Part shown: in pieces, positions 1 to 8,333 of the stretch
Layout of the letters: the number at the start of each line of letters is the position of its first letter
Position numbering within the stretch: the stretch's first letter is position 1
DNA from: Candidatus Altimarinota bacterium
Lineage (GTDB): Bacteria; Patescibacteriota; Gracilibacteria; UBA4473
DNA: 64,000 bases
Assembly (NCBI GenBank): GCA_021734785.1
Contig: JAIPIF010000002.1
Coordinates: forward strand, 124,001 to 188,000
Reading direction: 5' to 3'
The notes under the pieces: model-generated
Seen by the model: the letters and a program-made list of their open reading frames with translations, nothing else
Databases searched by the model: none
Told to the model about the DNA's origin: nothing
Made by a program: the position numbers and the translations under genes

Positions 1-1
1 G

Positions 2-64
2 GAAAAAGACTTCGTCGCCGCCGCGCGGGAGGAGATGCAGAAATTGTGGGAGCTGCAGCAGTGA
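2..64 (+). CDS. C-terminal end of an unidentified protein (partial)
   Basis: An open frame enters from the left edge and stops at TGA 62-64. The last 20 residues read EKDFVAAAREEMQKLWELQQ, an amphipathic charged helix. This is too little to name a family. It lies on the opposite strand to the next gene, so the two genes converge. Confidence 0.5.
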   Translation, partial: EKDFVAAAREEMQKLWELQQ

Positions 65-109
65 GTTTGTTTTAGCATTCCAACGGACGTGAAAACCTCA
101 AACTTTTTT

Positions 110-136
110 GTCATTCCAGCGAATATTGGAATTCAG
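110..136. repeat. 27-bp palindromic intergenic element, copy 1
   Basis: GTCATTCCAGCGAATATTGG and its continuation match the element at 515-541 at most positions, in the same orientation. The core is an inverted repeat around ATTCCA/TGGAAT. A third, partial copy (CATTCCAACGGACGTG) starts near 76. Confidence 0.65.
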
Positions 137-143
137 AATCTTC

Positions 144-449
144 CTAAAGCCCTGGATTTTTAATGAGACCAAAATACAGATCCTTCCAGGTAGGATTTTC
201 TTTTTCAATCAGTTCTAATTTCCACTTTCGTTTCCAGGGCTTGAGTTGTTTTTCTCGCTCAATGGTTTCTCTCGCGCTGTCGTACATTTCGTAGTGCACG
301 AGTGTTTTGATGCCATATTTCTTGGTAAATCCGGCAATTTCTCCGTTTTTATGCTGACAAATTCGAGTGACCAAGTCTCCGGTCACGCCAATGTAGAGTG
401 TTCCATTTCGCTTGTTTGCCAGGATGTACACGCAAAACTGCCGATCCAT
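144..449 (-). CDS. GIY-YIG domain endonuclease-like protein
   Basis: About 101 aa from MDRQFCVYILANK. The GIY-YIG core is visible: VYIL near the N-terminus, then LYIGVTGDL with the catalytic-type R in TRICQHKNG, and a downstream E in the ETIEREKQLK helix. Single-domain proteins of this size (UhpA/UPF0213-like) are common in Patescibacteria and usually uncharacterised. A longer frame to 482 runs into the palindromic repeat, so I chose the start at 449. The gene is bracketed by the 27-bp palindromes at 110-136 and 515-541, which suggests it moves with, or acts on, them. It is last in line after alaS on the same strand. Confidence 0.85.
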   Translation of the reverse strand: MDRQFCVYILANKRNGTLYIGVTGDLVTRICQHKNGEIAGFTKKYGIKTLVHYEMYDSARETIEREKQLKPWKRKWKLELIEKENPTWKDLYFGLIKNPGL

Positions 450-472
450 TTTTCTGGATTGTAGAATTTCTC

Positions 473-500
473 TGGATCCCAAATCAAGTTTGGGATGACC
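473..500. repeat. 28-bp palindromic element shared with 26229-26256
   Basis: The segment starting TGGATCCCAAATCAAGTTTG is identical over 28 bp to 26229-26256. CCCAAA and TTTGGG form the arms. It lies just upstream of the GIY-YIG start. Confidence 0.7.
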
Positions 501-514
501 AGGATTCTTTTTCT

Positions 515-541
515 GTCATTCCAACGAACGTTGGAATCCAG
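515..541. repeat. 27-bp palindromic intergenic element, copy 2
   Basis: The core ATTCCAACG-AA-CGTTGGAAT is a perfect inverted repeat with a 2-nt centre. It lies directly after the alaS stop, in the gap before the GIY-YIG gene. Confidence 0.7.
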
Positions 542-546
542 TTTTT

Positions 547-2421
547 TTATTCCAGCACCGCCTTAATCCTCCGCACGCCGCGAGAGGAGGATTCTTCTTT
601 CTTGATTTGAAACGTCCCCAGGTCGCCCGTGCGCTTCCAGTGCGGGCCGCCACAGAGCTCGCGGGACCAGGCTTTTCCCGTTTTGTCCCGAAAGGTAAAA
701 ATTTTCACGGTGTCGGGGTATTTTTCCCAGAAGGCCCCGACGATGGTGGGGTCTTTTTCCGCGTCGGCTTTTGGCACTTCCTCCAGCGTCTGCTCGGCAT
801 CGGCAGCGATGGCGTCATTCACATATTTTTCCACCGCGGCTTTTTGCTCCTCCGTCATTTTTTCCTCGTGACTGAAATCAAATCGCAGCCGCTCAGGAGT
901 GATGTTTGAGCCACGCTGCTCGACGTGCTCGCCCAGGACCTTTCGCAGTCCCGCCACCATCAGATGGGCAGCGGTGTGCAGTTTCACGGTCGCCTCAGTG
1001 GTGTCCCCGAGGCCCCCCTTAAATTTTTTCTCCGAATTAGCACGAGATAGCTCCTGATGTTTTTGGAATTCTTTGTTGAATTCTTTTTCATGAACAAAAA
1101 GATTGTATTCTTCGAGTTCTTCGTTAATCATTTCCAAAGGGAATCCGTAAGTTTGATAAAGATCAAAGGCGTCTTTCGCACTGATACAATTAATAATTTT
1201 TTCAGATGGGAGTCGAGATTCATCACTTTTAGGATTTAAACCTTCAATAGATAATCCACGAGCCCTCAATCCATATTTTTTGATAAGCTTTCGGAATTCT
1301 TTTAACCCTTTTTTTAACGTTTTTCGAAATAATTCTTCCTCTCGCCCCAGCTCATCCAGAATAAATTCCTGATTTTTGACCAGCTCCGGATAATTCTTTC
1401 CGAGTTTCTCGATCACGACTTCCGCCAGCGGGAGGGTGAGATTTTCTTCCACGCCGAGCTTCATTCCGTGTCGGATCGCCCGGCGGATGAGTCGTCGAAG
1501 GATGTATCCCTGATCGGTGTTTGACGGCTGGATCCGATCGCCCAGAAGGATCGTGGAGGTGCGGATGTGATCGGCCAGGATGCGGGCAGAGCGATTGATC
1601 TCCGTTTCCGCGGTGGGATTTTGCGCAATATCGAGATGTCCCGACAGCTCTGCAATTTTCTCCAAAATTTCTGCAAATGCGTCGGTCTCGTACACGGAGG
1701 ATTTTCCGTTGAGCACGGCCACAGTGCGCTCCAGTCCCATACCCGTGTCGACATTTTTTTGCGGGAGTTTTTCGAGGATCCCGTCTGCTTTTCGGTTGAA
1801 GGTCATAAATACATCATTCCAGATCTCGACCCAGCGAGGATCATCGTGCGTTTTTTCAAAATTTTCCGGTGCGGAATTTTTTCCTGTCCAAAAAAACATC
1901 TCGGTGTCTGGGCCACAGGGGCCGGATTCACCTTTGGACCACCAGTTGTCCGATTTTCCCAGAAAGGCAATTCGTTCTTCGGGAATTCCCGCCTGTTTCC
2001 ACATTCCTGCGGACTCCTCATCTCGGGGGGCATCATCGTCCCCGGAAAATACAGAGACCGCGAGTTTTTCCACGGGTAACTCTAGGGTTTGAGTTAAAAA
2101 TTCAAAACTCCAGGCGATCTGTTCTTGTTTGAAATAATCTCCGAGCGACCAGTTGCCCAGCATCTCAAAAAACGTCAGATGTACGCCGTCACCGACTTCG
2201 TCGATGTCACCGGTGCGGATACATTTCTGGAAATTTGCCAGCCGGACACCCGAAGGGTGAGACTCTCCCATGAGATACGGCACCAGCGGGTGCATGCCAG
2301 CATTGTGAAAGAGGGCCGTGGGGTCGTTTTCTGGAATCACGCCGGCCGAGGGCACGATGGCGTGGTCATTTTGTTTCCAAAAATCAAGCCATTTCTGCCG
2401 CAAGTCATCAGTGGTTATCAT
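547..2421 (-). CDS. alaS: Alanyl-tRNA synthetase (short form without C-Ala domain)
   Basis: Charges tRNA-Ala with alanine in the cytoplasm. The class II catalytic core begins MITTDDLRQKWLDFW and includes FFEMLGNWSLGDYF. The editing domain carries HTAAH at about 482-486 and CGGPH at about 590-594, matching the HxxxH and CGGTH zinc/editing motifs except for P in place of T. The protein ends about 30 residues later with GVRRIKAVLE. It therefore has 624 aa instead of about 875, and the C-terminal oligomerisation/tRNA-binding domain is missing with no sign of a frameshift. GAGGTG lies about 5 nt before ATG, a rare clear Shine-Dalgarno here. Confidence 0.97.
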   Translation of the reverse strand: MITTDDLRQKWLDFWKQNDHAIVPSAGVIPENDPTALFHNAGMHPLVPYLMGESHPSGVRLANFQKCIRTGDIDEVGDGVHLTFFEMLGNWSLGDYFKQEQIAWSFEFLTQTLELPVEKLAVSVFSGDDDAPRDEESAGMWKQAGIPEERIAFLGKSDNWWSKGESGPCGPDTEMFFWTGKNSAPENFEKTHDDPRWVEIWNDVFMTFNRKADGILEKLPQKNVDTGMGLERTVAVLNGKSSVYETDAFAEILEKIAELSGHLDIAQNPTAETEINRSARILADHIRTSTILLGDRIQPSNTDQGYILRRLIRRAIRHGMKLGVEENLTLPLAEVVIEKLGKNYPELVKNQEFILDELGREEELFRKTLKKGLKEFRKLIKKYGLRARGLSIEGLNPKSDESRLPSEKIINCISAKDAFDLYQTYGFPLEMINEELEEYNLFVHEKEFNKEFQKHQELSRANSEKKFKGGLGDTTEATVKLHTAAHLMVAGLRKVLGEHVEQRGSNITPERLRFDFSHEEKMTEEQKAAVEKYVNDAIAADAEQTLEEVPKADAEKDPTIVGAFWEKYPDTVKIFTFRDKTGKAWSRELCGGPHWKRTGDLGTFQIKKEESSSRGVRRIKAVLE

Positions 2422-2474
2422 TTTTTCACCTCAAAAAATCAGCCCGCAGAAAATACCGGAGTTTGGGCTGTGGG

Positions 2475-2648
2475 TCAATCTTTGTCCTGTTCGGGACAGG
2501 TTTTGAGCGCGTGATCAAGTCGCTGATCTTTCTCAAGGGCTTCTCTTAATTTTGGATTTATATCTGGACTCGTCGCGAGTTTGTACCCCGGAGAATTGTG
2601 TAAATCTTGGATATCAGAAAAATCTTTTGGATGAATTTTTTTATTCAT
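2475..2648 (-). CDS. Small hypothetical protein, 57 aa
   Basis: Starts MNKKIHPKDFSDIQDLHNSP and ends CPEQDKD; highly charged, no membrane segment, no family recognised. It lies between jag and alaS on the same strand with short gaps, so it is probably co-transcribed. An in-frame upstream ATG at 2699 would overlap jag and is less likely. Only length and position support it. Confidence 0.45.
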   Translation of the reverse strand: MNKKIHPKDFSDIQDLHNSPGYKLATSPDINPKLREALEKDQRLDHALKTCPEQDKD

Positions 2649-2655
2649 TTTACAA

Positions 2656-3105
2656 CTATTTATAAAACACTTTGATCGCGCGGCCAGAGCCTTCTCCAAT
2701 TGAGTCAGTGGTGAGATCGGGAAAATTCTCGGCCACCCAGAGATGGACGAGGCGGCGGTAGTACGGACTCATGGGATTCAATTTGATCTCTGAGAGATTG
2801 CGCTCTTTCATCAGATCAATCGTGCGTTCGACTTTCTCGAGCACTTTGTCTTCCTGATCCTTGCGATAATTGTCGACATCGACCGTGACAAACACCTTTT
2901 CTTCGTTTTGCGCCCAGAGAATACTCTTCAAAAGAATCTGAATGGCCTGCAGTGTCTGACCGCCACGACCGATGAGACGGGAAGCATTTGGAGCTTCAAT
3001 ATTGGCTCGATAGTGGCTATTTTCTTCGCTGACAGTGATGACATCGTATTCTGCTCCAAACTCGTCGAGGAGGAGTTTCAGCGTTTTGTGAATGATCGTT
3101 TCCAT
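2656..3105 (-). CDS. jag: Jag/KhpB-type KH-R3H RNA-binding protein
   Basis: Small cytoplasmic RNA-binding protein of the SpoIIIJ-associated family. A KH domain shows RLIGRGGQTLQAIQILL (GxxG loop), followed by an R3H domain with YYRRLVHLWVAE near the C-terminus. About 149 aa from METIIHKTLKLLL; the N-terminal Jag domain of longer homologues is absent. In other bacteria it lies beside yidC and rnpA, which are not seen here; its neighbour is a VirB2-like gene on the same strand. KhpB partners KhpA in RNA binding and cell-elongation control; here that role is inferred from the family. Confidence 0.9.
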   Translation of the reverse strand: METIIHKTLKLLLDEFGAEYDVITVSEENSHYRANIEAPNASRLIGRGGQTLQAIQILLKSILWAQNEEKVFVTVDVDNYRKDQEDKVLEKVERTIDLMKERNLSEIKLNPMSPYYRRLVHLWVAENFPDLTTDSIGEGSGRAIKVFYK

Positions 3106-3154
3106 TTCGGACGGAATAGTACAAATTTTAAAACCAAGGTCAAGCATTTCCCTC

Positions 3155-3577
3155 CTAGCCGCCGCCGAGCATCTGATATTTAATCAAGTACACGATCAGC
3201 CACGCCAAAAAGGTCACCGCCAATCCAGTCAGGGCATATCGAATGGTAGTTTTTGCCTTTTCTTTGTCGTCAGAGACCCCGCTAATCATCAGCTGAAATC
3301 CGCCATACAGCAGGAAAATCACCGCAATTGATCCGGCGATCTTTGCCCCCAGATCGATCAGTTTCACAATAAAAATGAACACATCGTCCAGATGGAGATC
3401 ACCCGTTTGGATTTTTTCTGCGAGGGCTGGGTTGGTGTCTTCACTCGGCAGGACCCCATCAAAATCTTCACTCCGTTCAAATCGGGCGGGATTGTTGTTT
3501 GGTGCTTGTGCTCTCACGGGGCTCCATCCGAGTCCGAGGATCAGGAGGAGAAATGCCACTGCAAAAGATTTTTTCAT
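3155..3577 (-). CDS. VirB2/TrbC-like small membrane protein
   Basis: About 140 aa from [20 protein letters not shown], a signal peptide probably cut after VRA. A short polar stretch follows, then two hydrophobic segments ([20 protein letters not shown] and [18 protein letters not shown]) joined by a charged loop, [10 protein letters not shown]. This signal-plus-two-helix layout is that of VirB2/TrbC pilins and the pilin-like proteins common in Patescibacteria. Two more are at 43554 and 44338. Divergent from fusA. No other type IV secretion gene lies nearby, so function is open. Confidence 0.75.
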   Translation of the reverse strand: MKKSFAVAFLLLILGLGWSPVRAQAPNNNPARFERSEDFDGVLPSEDTNPALAEKIQTGDLHLDDVFIFIVKLIDLGAKIAGSIAVIFLLYGGFQLMISGVSDDKEKAKTTIRYALTGLAVTFLAWLIVYLIKYQMLGGG

Positions 3578-3626
3578 AGGTTCGTGGGAAATTTTCCGAG
3601 AAACCCGTCCAAAAGTCAAACTCCAG

Positions 3627-3654
3627 TTGACTTTTGCTTTCGGATTTTTACAAT
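3627..3654 (+). promoter_or_regulatory. fusA promoter
   Basis: TTGACT at 3627-3632, a 16-nt spacer and TACAAT at 3649-3654, 29 nt before the fusA ATG. Confidence 0.7.
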
Positions 3655-3683
3655 CCCGGCGAGTTTTTTTACCCGTCCTTTTC

Positions 3684-5768
3684 ATGGCCCAAAAACAACC
3701 CGTCCCTCTCAGACAAGTCCGAAACATCGGCATCATCGCGCACATTGACGCGGGCAAAACAACCGTCACCGAACGGGTTCTCTTTTATACCGGTCGCACA
3801 CACAAGATTGGTGAAGTTCACGAAGGCGAGGCGACCATGGACTGGATGGAGCAAGAGCAGGAACGAGGGATCACGATTACCTCAGCCGCGACGACCTGTT
3901 TTTGGAAAGACTGTCACATCAATATCATTGACACCCCCGGACACGTGGATTTCACGGTCGAAGTCGAGCGCTCGCTGCGTGTACTGGATGGAGCGGTGAC
4001 CGTTTTTGACGGAGTAGCCGGAGTGGAACCGCAGTCCGAGACTGTCTGGCGTCAGGCCGATAAATACAAAGTGCCGCGTATGTGTTTCATCAACAAGTTG
4101 GATCGTACCGGTGCTTCTTTTTGGGGATCCTATGACTCGATCACAGAGCGACTGACCAAAAATGCATTTCCGATCCAGATTCCGATCGGGACCGAATCAG
4201 ATTTCCGCGGGATCATCGATCTGATCACGATGAAAGCATCACTCTACTACGATGATCTGGGCAAGGACGTCCGTGTGGAGGATGTTCCAGAAGAATTTAA
4301 AGCAGAAGCCGAAAAGTGGCGGGAAAAAATGCTGGAAAAAGTCGCCGAGTCAGACGAAGAATTGATGGAAAAATATTTGGCGGGCGAAGCATTGTCCGAA
4401 GAAGAGATTCTCACCGGCATGCGCCGGGCGGTGGTGGCCAACCACTTTGTCCCCGTGCTCACCGGGACAGCCCTCAAAAATAAGGGCGTTCAGCCCCTGC
4501 TCGATAAAGTCTGTGAGCTCCTTCCCTCACCACTGGAGGTTCCCGCAGCAGAGGGAGAGGATGTGGACGATCCTGAGAAAAAGATTCTCTGCCCACCCGA
4601 TAAAGAAGACATTCTGGCTGCGCTGGCCTTCAAAATTGCCACCGATCCGTACGTGGGACGCCTTTCTTTTGTTCGAGTGTATTCCGGAAAACTGGAATCC
4701 GGATCATACGTATACAATGCCTCTTCTGGAAAGAAAGAGCGCATTGGACGGCTCCTCCTCATGCATGCCAATCACCGCGAGGAGGTCCCTGAAATTCGTG
4801 CCGGGCACATCGGGGCCATCGTGGGACTCAAGGCAACAAAAACAGGGGACACACTGTGTGATGAAAAGCACCCATTGCTCCTCGAAAATATTGAATTTCC
4901 AGAGCCCGTGATCTCGATCTCCATCGAACCCAAAACGAAAGCAGATCAGGAAAAAATGGGATTGGCGCTCCAAAAACTCGCCGAAGAAGATCCCACCTTT
5001 CGTGTCGAAACCGACGAAGAAACCAATCAGACGATTATTTCCGGAATGGGCGAGCTTCATCTGGACATCATCGTTGATCGCCTCAAACGGGAATTTAAAG
5101 TTGAAGCAAACATCGGACAGCCACAGGTCGCGTACCGCGAAACGATTCAGACGGAGGTGGATTCTGAGTACGTCCACAAAAAACAGACGGGAGGACGCGG
5201 GCAGTTTGCGCATGTCATCTGCAAGGTTCGCCCGGGAGAGCCCGGCAGTGGATTTGTGTTTACCAACTCCATCAAGGGTGCCTCGATCCCCAACGAATAC
5301 ATCCCTGGTTGTGAAAAAGGATTTCGCGAAGCCATCACCCACGGCGTACTCGCTGCATATCCTGTGGTCGACGTGGAGGTCGAGCTGATCGACGGAAATT
5401 ACCACGATGTGGATTCGTCTGAAATGGCGTTTAAGATTGCTTCCAACCAGGCATTCAAAGACGGAGCCAAACGGGCCAAACCGGCGCTCTTGGAGCCGGT
5501 GATGAAGGTCGAGGTTGTTACTCCCGAGGATTACATGGGAGACGTCATGGGCAATATTTCCTCCAAACGTGGCGTGATTCAAGAACAGGGAAACCGAGGA
5601 CTCAACAAGTTTATTCGCTCACGGATTCCGCTGGGAGAAATGTTTGGATACGCGACAGAGCTGCGCTCAATGACCCAGGGACGGGCGAGCTATACCATGG
5701 AATTTGCCGACTATCAAAAAGTCCCCACCAACGTCGCCGAAAAACTGATCGCCGACCGAAAGGGGTAG
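3684..5768 (+). CDS. fusA: Elongation factor G
   Basis: Ribosomal translocase GTPase, 694 aa from [21 protein letters not shown]1 is AHIDAGKTT at about 19-27, followed by [11 protein letters not shown] (switch I), DTPGHVDF and NKLD. Domain IV and the C-terminal fold are complete through [13 protein letters not shown]. The frame stays open upstream, but only the ATG at 3684 fits the family start, and it follows a good promoter. No Shine-Dalgarno is visible; the leader is T-rich. Monocistronic, with a terminator at 5824. Confidence 0.98.
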   Translation: MAQKQPVPLRQVRNIGIIAHIDAGKTTVTERVLFYTGRTHKIGEVHEGEATMDWMEQEQERGITITSAATTCFWKDCHINIIDTPGHVDFTVEVERSLRVLDGAVTVFDGVAGVEPQSETVWRQADKYKVPRMCFINKLDRTGASFWGSYDSITERLTKNAFPIQIPIGTESDFRGIIDLITMKASLYYDDLGKDVRVEDVPEEFKAEAEKWREKMLEKVAESDEELMEKYLAGEALSEEEILTGMRRAVVANHFVPVLTGTALKNKGVQPLLDKVCELLPSPLEVPAAEGEDVDDPEKKILCPPDKEDILAALAFKIATDPYVGRLSFVRVYSGKLESGSYVYNASSGKKERIGRLLLMHANHREEVPEIRAGHIGAIVGLKATKTGDTLCDEKHPLLLENIEFPEPVISISIEPKTKADQEKMGLALQKLAEEDPTFRVETDEETNQTIISGMGELHLDIIVDRLKREFKVEANIGQPQVAYRETIQTEVDSEYVHKKQTGGRGQFAHVICKVRPGEPGSGFVFTNSIKGASIPNEYIPGCEKGFREAITHGVLAAYPVVDVEVELIDGNYHDVDSSEMAFKIASNQAFKDGAKRAKPALLEPVMKVEVVTPEDYMGDVMGNISSKRGVIQEQGNRGLNKFIRSRIPLGEMFGYATELRSMTQGRASYTMEFADYQKVPTNVAEKLIADRKG

Positions 5769-5769
5769 T

Positions 5770-5803
5770 CAATTACAAATTACGAATTAAAAATTACAGA
5801 TTC
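5770..5803. repeat. ATTACAA-type heptad repeat
   Basis: Short intergenic run of AATTACAAATTACGAATTA-type units between the fusA stop and its terminator. Related runs lie at 26130, 45087, 46440 and 54090. Confidence 0.6.
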
Positions 5804-5823
5804 AAAAGTTGAATCAAAAAAAA

Positions 5824-5850
5824 GCACCTCGAAGATCGGGGTGTTTTTTT
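5824..5850 (+). terminator. Rho-independent terminator of fusA
   Basis: CACCTCG / CGGGGTG stem (one G-U pair) with a short AAGAT loop, followed by a run of seven T. Confidence 0.75.
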
Positions 5851-5885
5851 GACATTTTCCCTAAAATCTGCAAAAAGTATTTTTG

Positions 5886-6266
5886 ATGGAAAAATCTTTT
5901 GAAGAAAAAACAGCGTCCAAAGACGCGCTTCGCCAGTTGCTTTTTCAAAATTCGGGAGAAAAACAGCAAGCAATCCATTTCAATGATACCCTCCTCGTGG
6001 GAGTCAATCACTTGCCGATCATTTTGGAGCAGCTGTCCAATCGTCCGCTGGGCAATCTTTTGGTGCTGGGCCCAGTTTCTCAGGAACTTTTTCAAAACAT
6101 CTGTCTCGAAGAAGTGAGCAACTGCATTCGAAAAAAAATAGTTTTCCTTTCTCAAAACGGCAGCATTCCTCCAGAAAAAATCCTCAAAACACTTGGTGCG
6201 ACGGCACTGTCTGTGGATGCATTTTTGGCAGAAGATTCTCCCGAATGGCAGGGTATTCAATTCTGA
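5886..6266 (+). CDS. Hypothetical protein, 126 aa
   Basis: From MEKSFEEKTASKDALRQLLF. Alternating amphipathic helices and hydrophobic strands (HFNDTLLVGVNHLPIILEQL, NLLVLGPVSQELF, KIVFLSQNG) suggest a small soluble alpha/beta domain. No family recognised. It stops one base before the convergent phosphomannomutase stop, so the intergenic distance is zero. Confidence 0.6.
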   Translation: MEKSFEEKTASKDALRQLLFQNSGEKQQAIHFNDTLLVGVNHLPIILEQLSNRPLGNLLVLGPVSQELFQNICLEEVSNCIRKKIVFLSQNGSIPPEKILKTLGATALSVDAFLAEDSPEWQGIQF

Positions 6267-7646
6267 TCACGACAGTTTTTTCAGTAGCTGGGTGAGGAGT
6301 TCTTTTTTCTTTCCCAAACTTTCCTCATCCCGCGCCTCGATCCGGATGGCAATTTTTGGACTGGTGTTTGAGCACCGCACGATCCACCATTCACCATTTT
6401 CTCCGTCCCAGCGGACGCCATCGGTGGTGTCGAGTGTTTCAAAATTCTTCCTGAGTTCGGTTTTCATCTGCTCGAGGATTTCAAATTTCTGTTCGTCTGG
6501 GACTTCAAATTTTTCACTGAATTCCACCAGATCGGGCCAGCGGACGGTCACCTCGTTTCGCAGCTGGGGAAAGTGCTCCATCGCGGCCAAAAATCGAAAA
6601 CTTGCCAAACACGCGTCGTCGTGCCCATAAAAACTTTCTCCCAGCATAAAATGCCCTGACTGCTCGCCCCCGAGCTTCGCCCCGTGTTTTTTCATCGCTG
6701 TTTCAATAAAAGAGTGGCCCGTTTTACTTCGGACAACCTTGCCGCCAATCTCCCGAATTTTCTCCGCCAAAGTTGCTGAGCTCATCGCATCCACGACGAT
6801 GGTTTCGCCCGGATTTCTATTCAAAAAGTCGGCCGAGAGCACAAAGAGAATTTTATCCGCATTCAAAATTTCTCCCGTGTTGAGCACGACGCCGAGCCGA
6901 TCCCCGTCGCCATCGTACGCAAAGCCAAAGTCGGCTTGGTTTTCTGTCACGGCTTGAATCAAGTCCTGCAGATTTTCCTCTCGCTCTGGGTCGGGCTGAT
7001 GGTGAGGAAAACGGGTCTGCAGATCGCAAAAAAGCTCGACGACCTTGTGCCCGGCGTTTTGCAGTACTTCTGGAAAAAAAGGTCCAGCCACGCCATTTCC
7101 GGCGTCGACGACGATTTTTTTGGGCTGCTGCTTGGGGGTGATTTGTTGGAGTTTTTGCTGGTATTTCCCAAAAAAATCAACCACCTCACAGCGCTCTTTG
7201 CATTCGCCCAAATGCGTGTCTGACGGGCAGTCCAGACACTCGGAGCGTTGTTGGATTTTCTGAATTTCTTCGCCGCAGACCGCCCCATTTCGATCGGTGA
7301 GCTTGAGGCCATTGTCATCGGCGGGATTGTGGCTGGCACTGATCTGGACTGCTGCATCGAAATCTCCCTCGTGCAGCGCAAAATAGTTGACGGGGGTGGG
7401 GAGGAGGCCGCCCCACGTTACTTCCGCTCCAGAGGCCTCCAGTCCTGCCACGACGGCGGGCCAGAGCTCGGGCATGGACTGTCGTCCATCCCCCGAGACA
7501 AAGACTTTTGGATTCGAGAGCGAAAACTTCTCTGCCACGTATTCGCCAAACGCACGATTTACCACAAAAAATCCATCCTCATCAAAATCTTCAAACGCTC
7601 TGCCGCGGATGTCGTATGCCCGAAATATTTTTGATTTCAAGATCAT
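6267..7646 (-). CDS. manB: Phosphomannomutase/phosphoglucomutase
   Basis: Interconverts hexose 1- and 6-phosphates to supply sugar nucleotides for surface glycans. The alpha-D-phosphohexomutase signatures are in order: catalytic serine loop ISASHNPADDNG (Ser near 105), metal loop DGDGDRLG, sugar-binding GGEQSGH, and C-terminal phosphate loop RCSNTSPKIAIR. 459 aa, normal length. The start MILKSKIFRAYDIRG puts ATG 8 nt from a TACAAT box, pointing to a leaderless mRNA. Mannose or glucose specificity cannot be read from sequence; the gene symbol is by family. Confidence 0.93.
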   Translation of the reverse strand: MILKSKIFRAYDIRGRAFEDFDEDGFFVVNRAFGEYVAEKFSLSNPKVFVSGDGRQSMPELWPAVVAGLEASGAEVTWGGLLPTPVNYFALHEGDFDAAVQISASHNPADDNGLKLTDRNGAVCGEEIQKIQQRSECLDCPSDTHLGECKERCEVVDFFGKYQQKLQQITPKQQPKKIVVDAGNGVAGPFFPEVLQNAGHKVVELFCDLQTRFPHHQPDPEREENLQDLIQAVTENQADFGFAYDGDGDRLGVVLNTGEILNADKILFVLSADFLNRNPGETIVVDAMSSATLAEKIREIGGKVVRSKTGHSFIETAMKKHGAKLGGEQSGHFMLGESFYGHDDACLASFRFLAAMEHFPQLRNEVTVRWPDLVEFSEKFEVPDEQKFEILEQMKTELRKNFETLDTTDGVRWDGENGEWWIVRCSNTSPKIAIRIEARDEESLGKKKELLTQLLKKLS

Positions 7647-7654
7647 CGGAATCC

Positions 7655-7660
7655 ATTGTA
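7655..7660 (-). promoter_or_regulatory. -10 box of manB, leaderless type
   Basis: TACAAT on the minus strand with 8 nt to the start codon; transcription would begin at or next to the ATG. Confidence 0.55.
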
Positions 7661-7691
7661 GCGGAGGCATCCCGAAAACAAGAAAAAATTT

Positions 7692-7719
7692 TTGACACGA
7701 TTTGACTTCTTTGTAAAAT
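7692..7719 (+). promoter_or_regulatory. Promoter of secreted protein gene
   Basis: TTGACA at 7692, 16-nt spacer, TAAAAT at 7714-7719, 48 nt before the ATG. Confidence 0.7.
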
Positions 7720-7767
7720 CACCGCGCAATTGAATCTTATTTTTCCATATTTTTTACCCCCTGTATT

Positions 7768-8235
7768 ATGAAAAAATTCCTTCTGATTTCTGCTCTGATC
7801 GCGATGCCGATCCTTGGCGTCTCGGCCACACTGGACTCGCTCCAGGAGGCACGCATCCTTCGCAATGAAGGCGCGTTCCAAAACTTCTACAAAGGTCGCA
7901 GCGGTGACAGCGGTATTCGTGCCCGTGATCTGGAACCGTACTACTACCGCAACACCAACCTCACCAACAAACTGTACAAACGGAATGTCGGACACCGCGT
8001 GGATTACGAAGAGGTGGAAGTAGGAGACTTTCTTCACTGGAAACAGGCTCGTCGTGCCGCGTACTGGGATTCTCAGGGTGACAACAAAATTTATAAAGAA
8101 GCGTTTGGCTACATCCTTCGTCGACCGGAACAGTTCCAGCCACCGCACCAGCTGATCATCGAACAAGAAAAAAGCGACCTCGATGGACAGTTGTCCGGTC
8201 GTCAAAAACTGATGCGCCTGCAAAGTCTCCGCTAA
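7768..8235 (+). CDS. Secreted hypothetical protein, 155 aa
   Basis: Signal peptide MKKFLLISALIAMPILGVSA (residues 1-20), then a soluble basic domain rich in Arg, Tyr and Asn (EPYYYRNTNLTNKLYKRN). No cysteines, no anchor and no recognised domain. Own promoter and terminator, so monocistronic and probably well expressed. It could be a surface or periplasmic structural protein; this is a guess from composition. Confidence 0.75.
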   Translation: MKKFLLISALIAMPILGVSATLDSLQEARILRNEGAFQNFYKGRSGDSGIRARDLEPYYYRNTNLTNKLYKRNVGHRVDYEEVEVGDFLHWKQARRAAYWDSQGDNKIYKEAFGYILRRPEQFQPPHQLIIEQEKSDLDGQLSGRQKLMRLQSLR

Positions 8236-8250
8236 TTTTTTTCGCGCATT

Positions 8251-8287
8251 CAAAAAGCTCTTTTCTTTCCAGAAAAGGGCTTTTTTG
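8251..8287 (+). terminator. Rho-independent terminator
   Basis: AAAAGC-CTTTTC and GAAAAG-GCTTTT arms with a TTTCC loop and a T run, 15 nt after the secreted-protein stop. Confidence 0.8.
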
Positions 8288-8333
8288 TTGGTTGCATTTT
8301 CCGGGAGAATCCGGCACCATCGCGCCCGCAAAA

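Noticed and set aside
547-2421. alaS as a broken pseudogene
   Set aside because: All catalytic and editing motifs are intact and the frame ends cleanly after the editing domain; no remnant of the C-terminal domain lies downstream.
4704-5582. Long minus-strand frame inside fusA
   Set aside because: It is antisense to a conserved gene, with no family motifs; a coding shadow.
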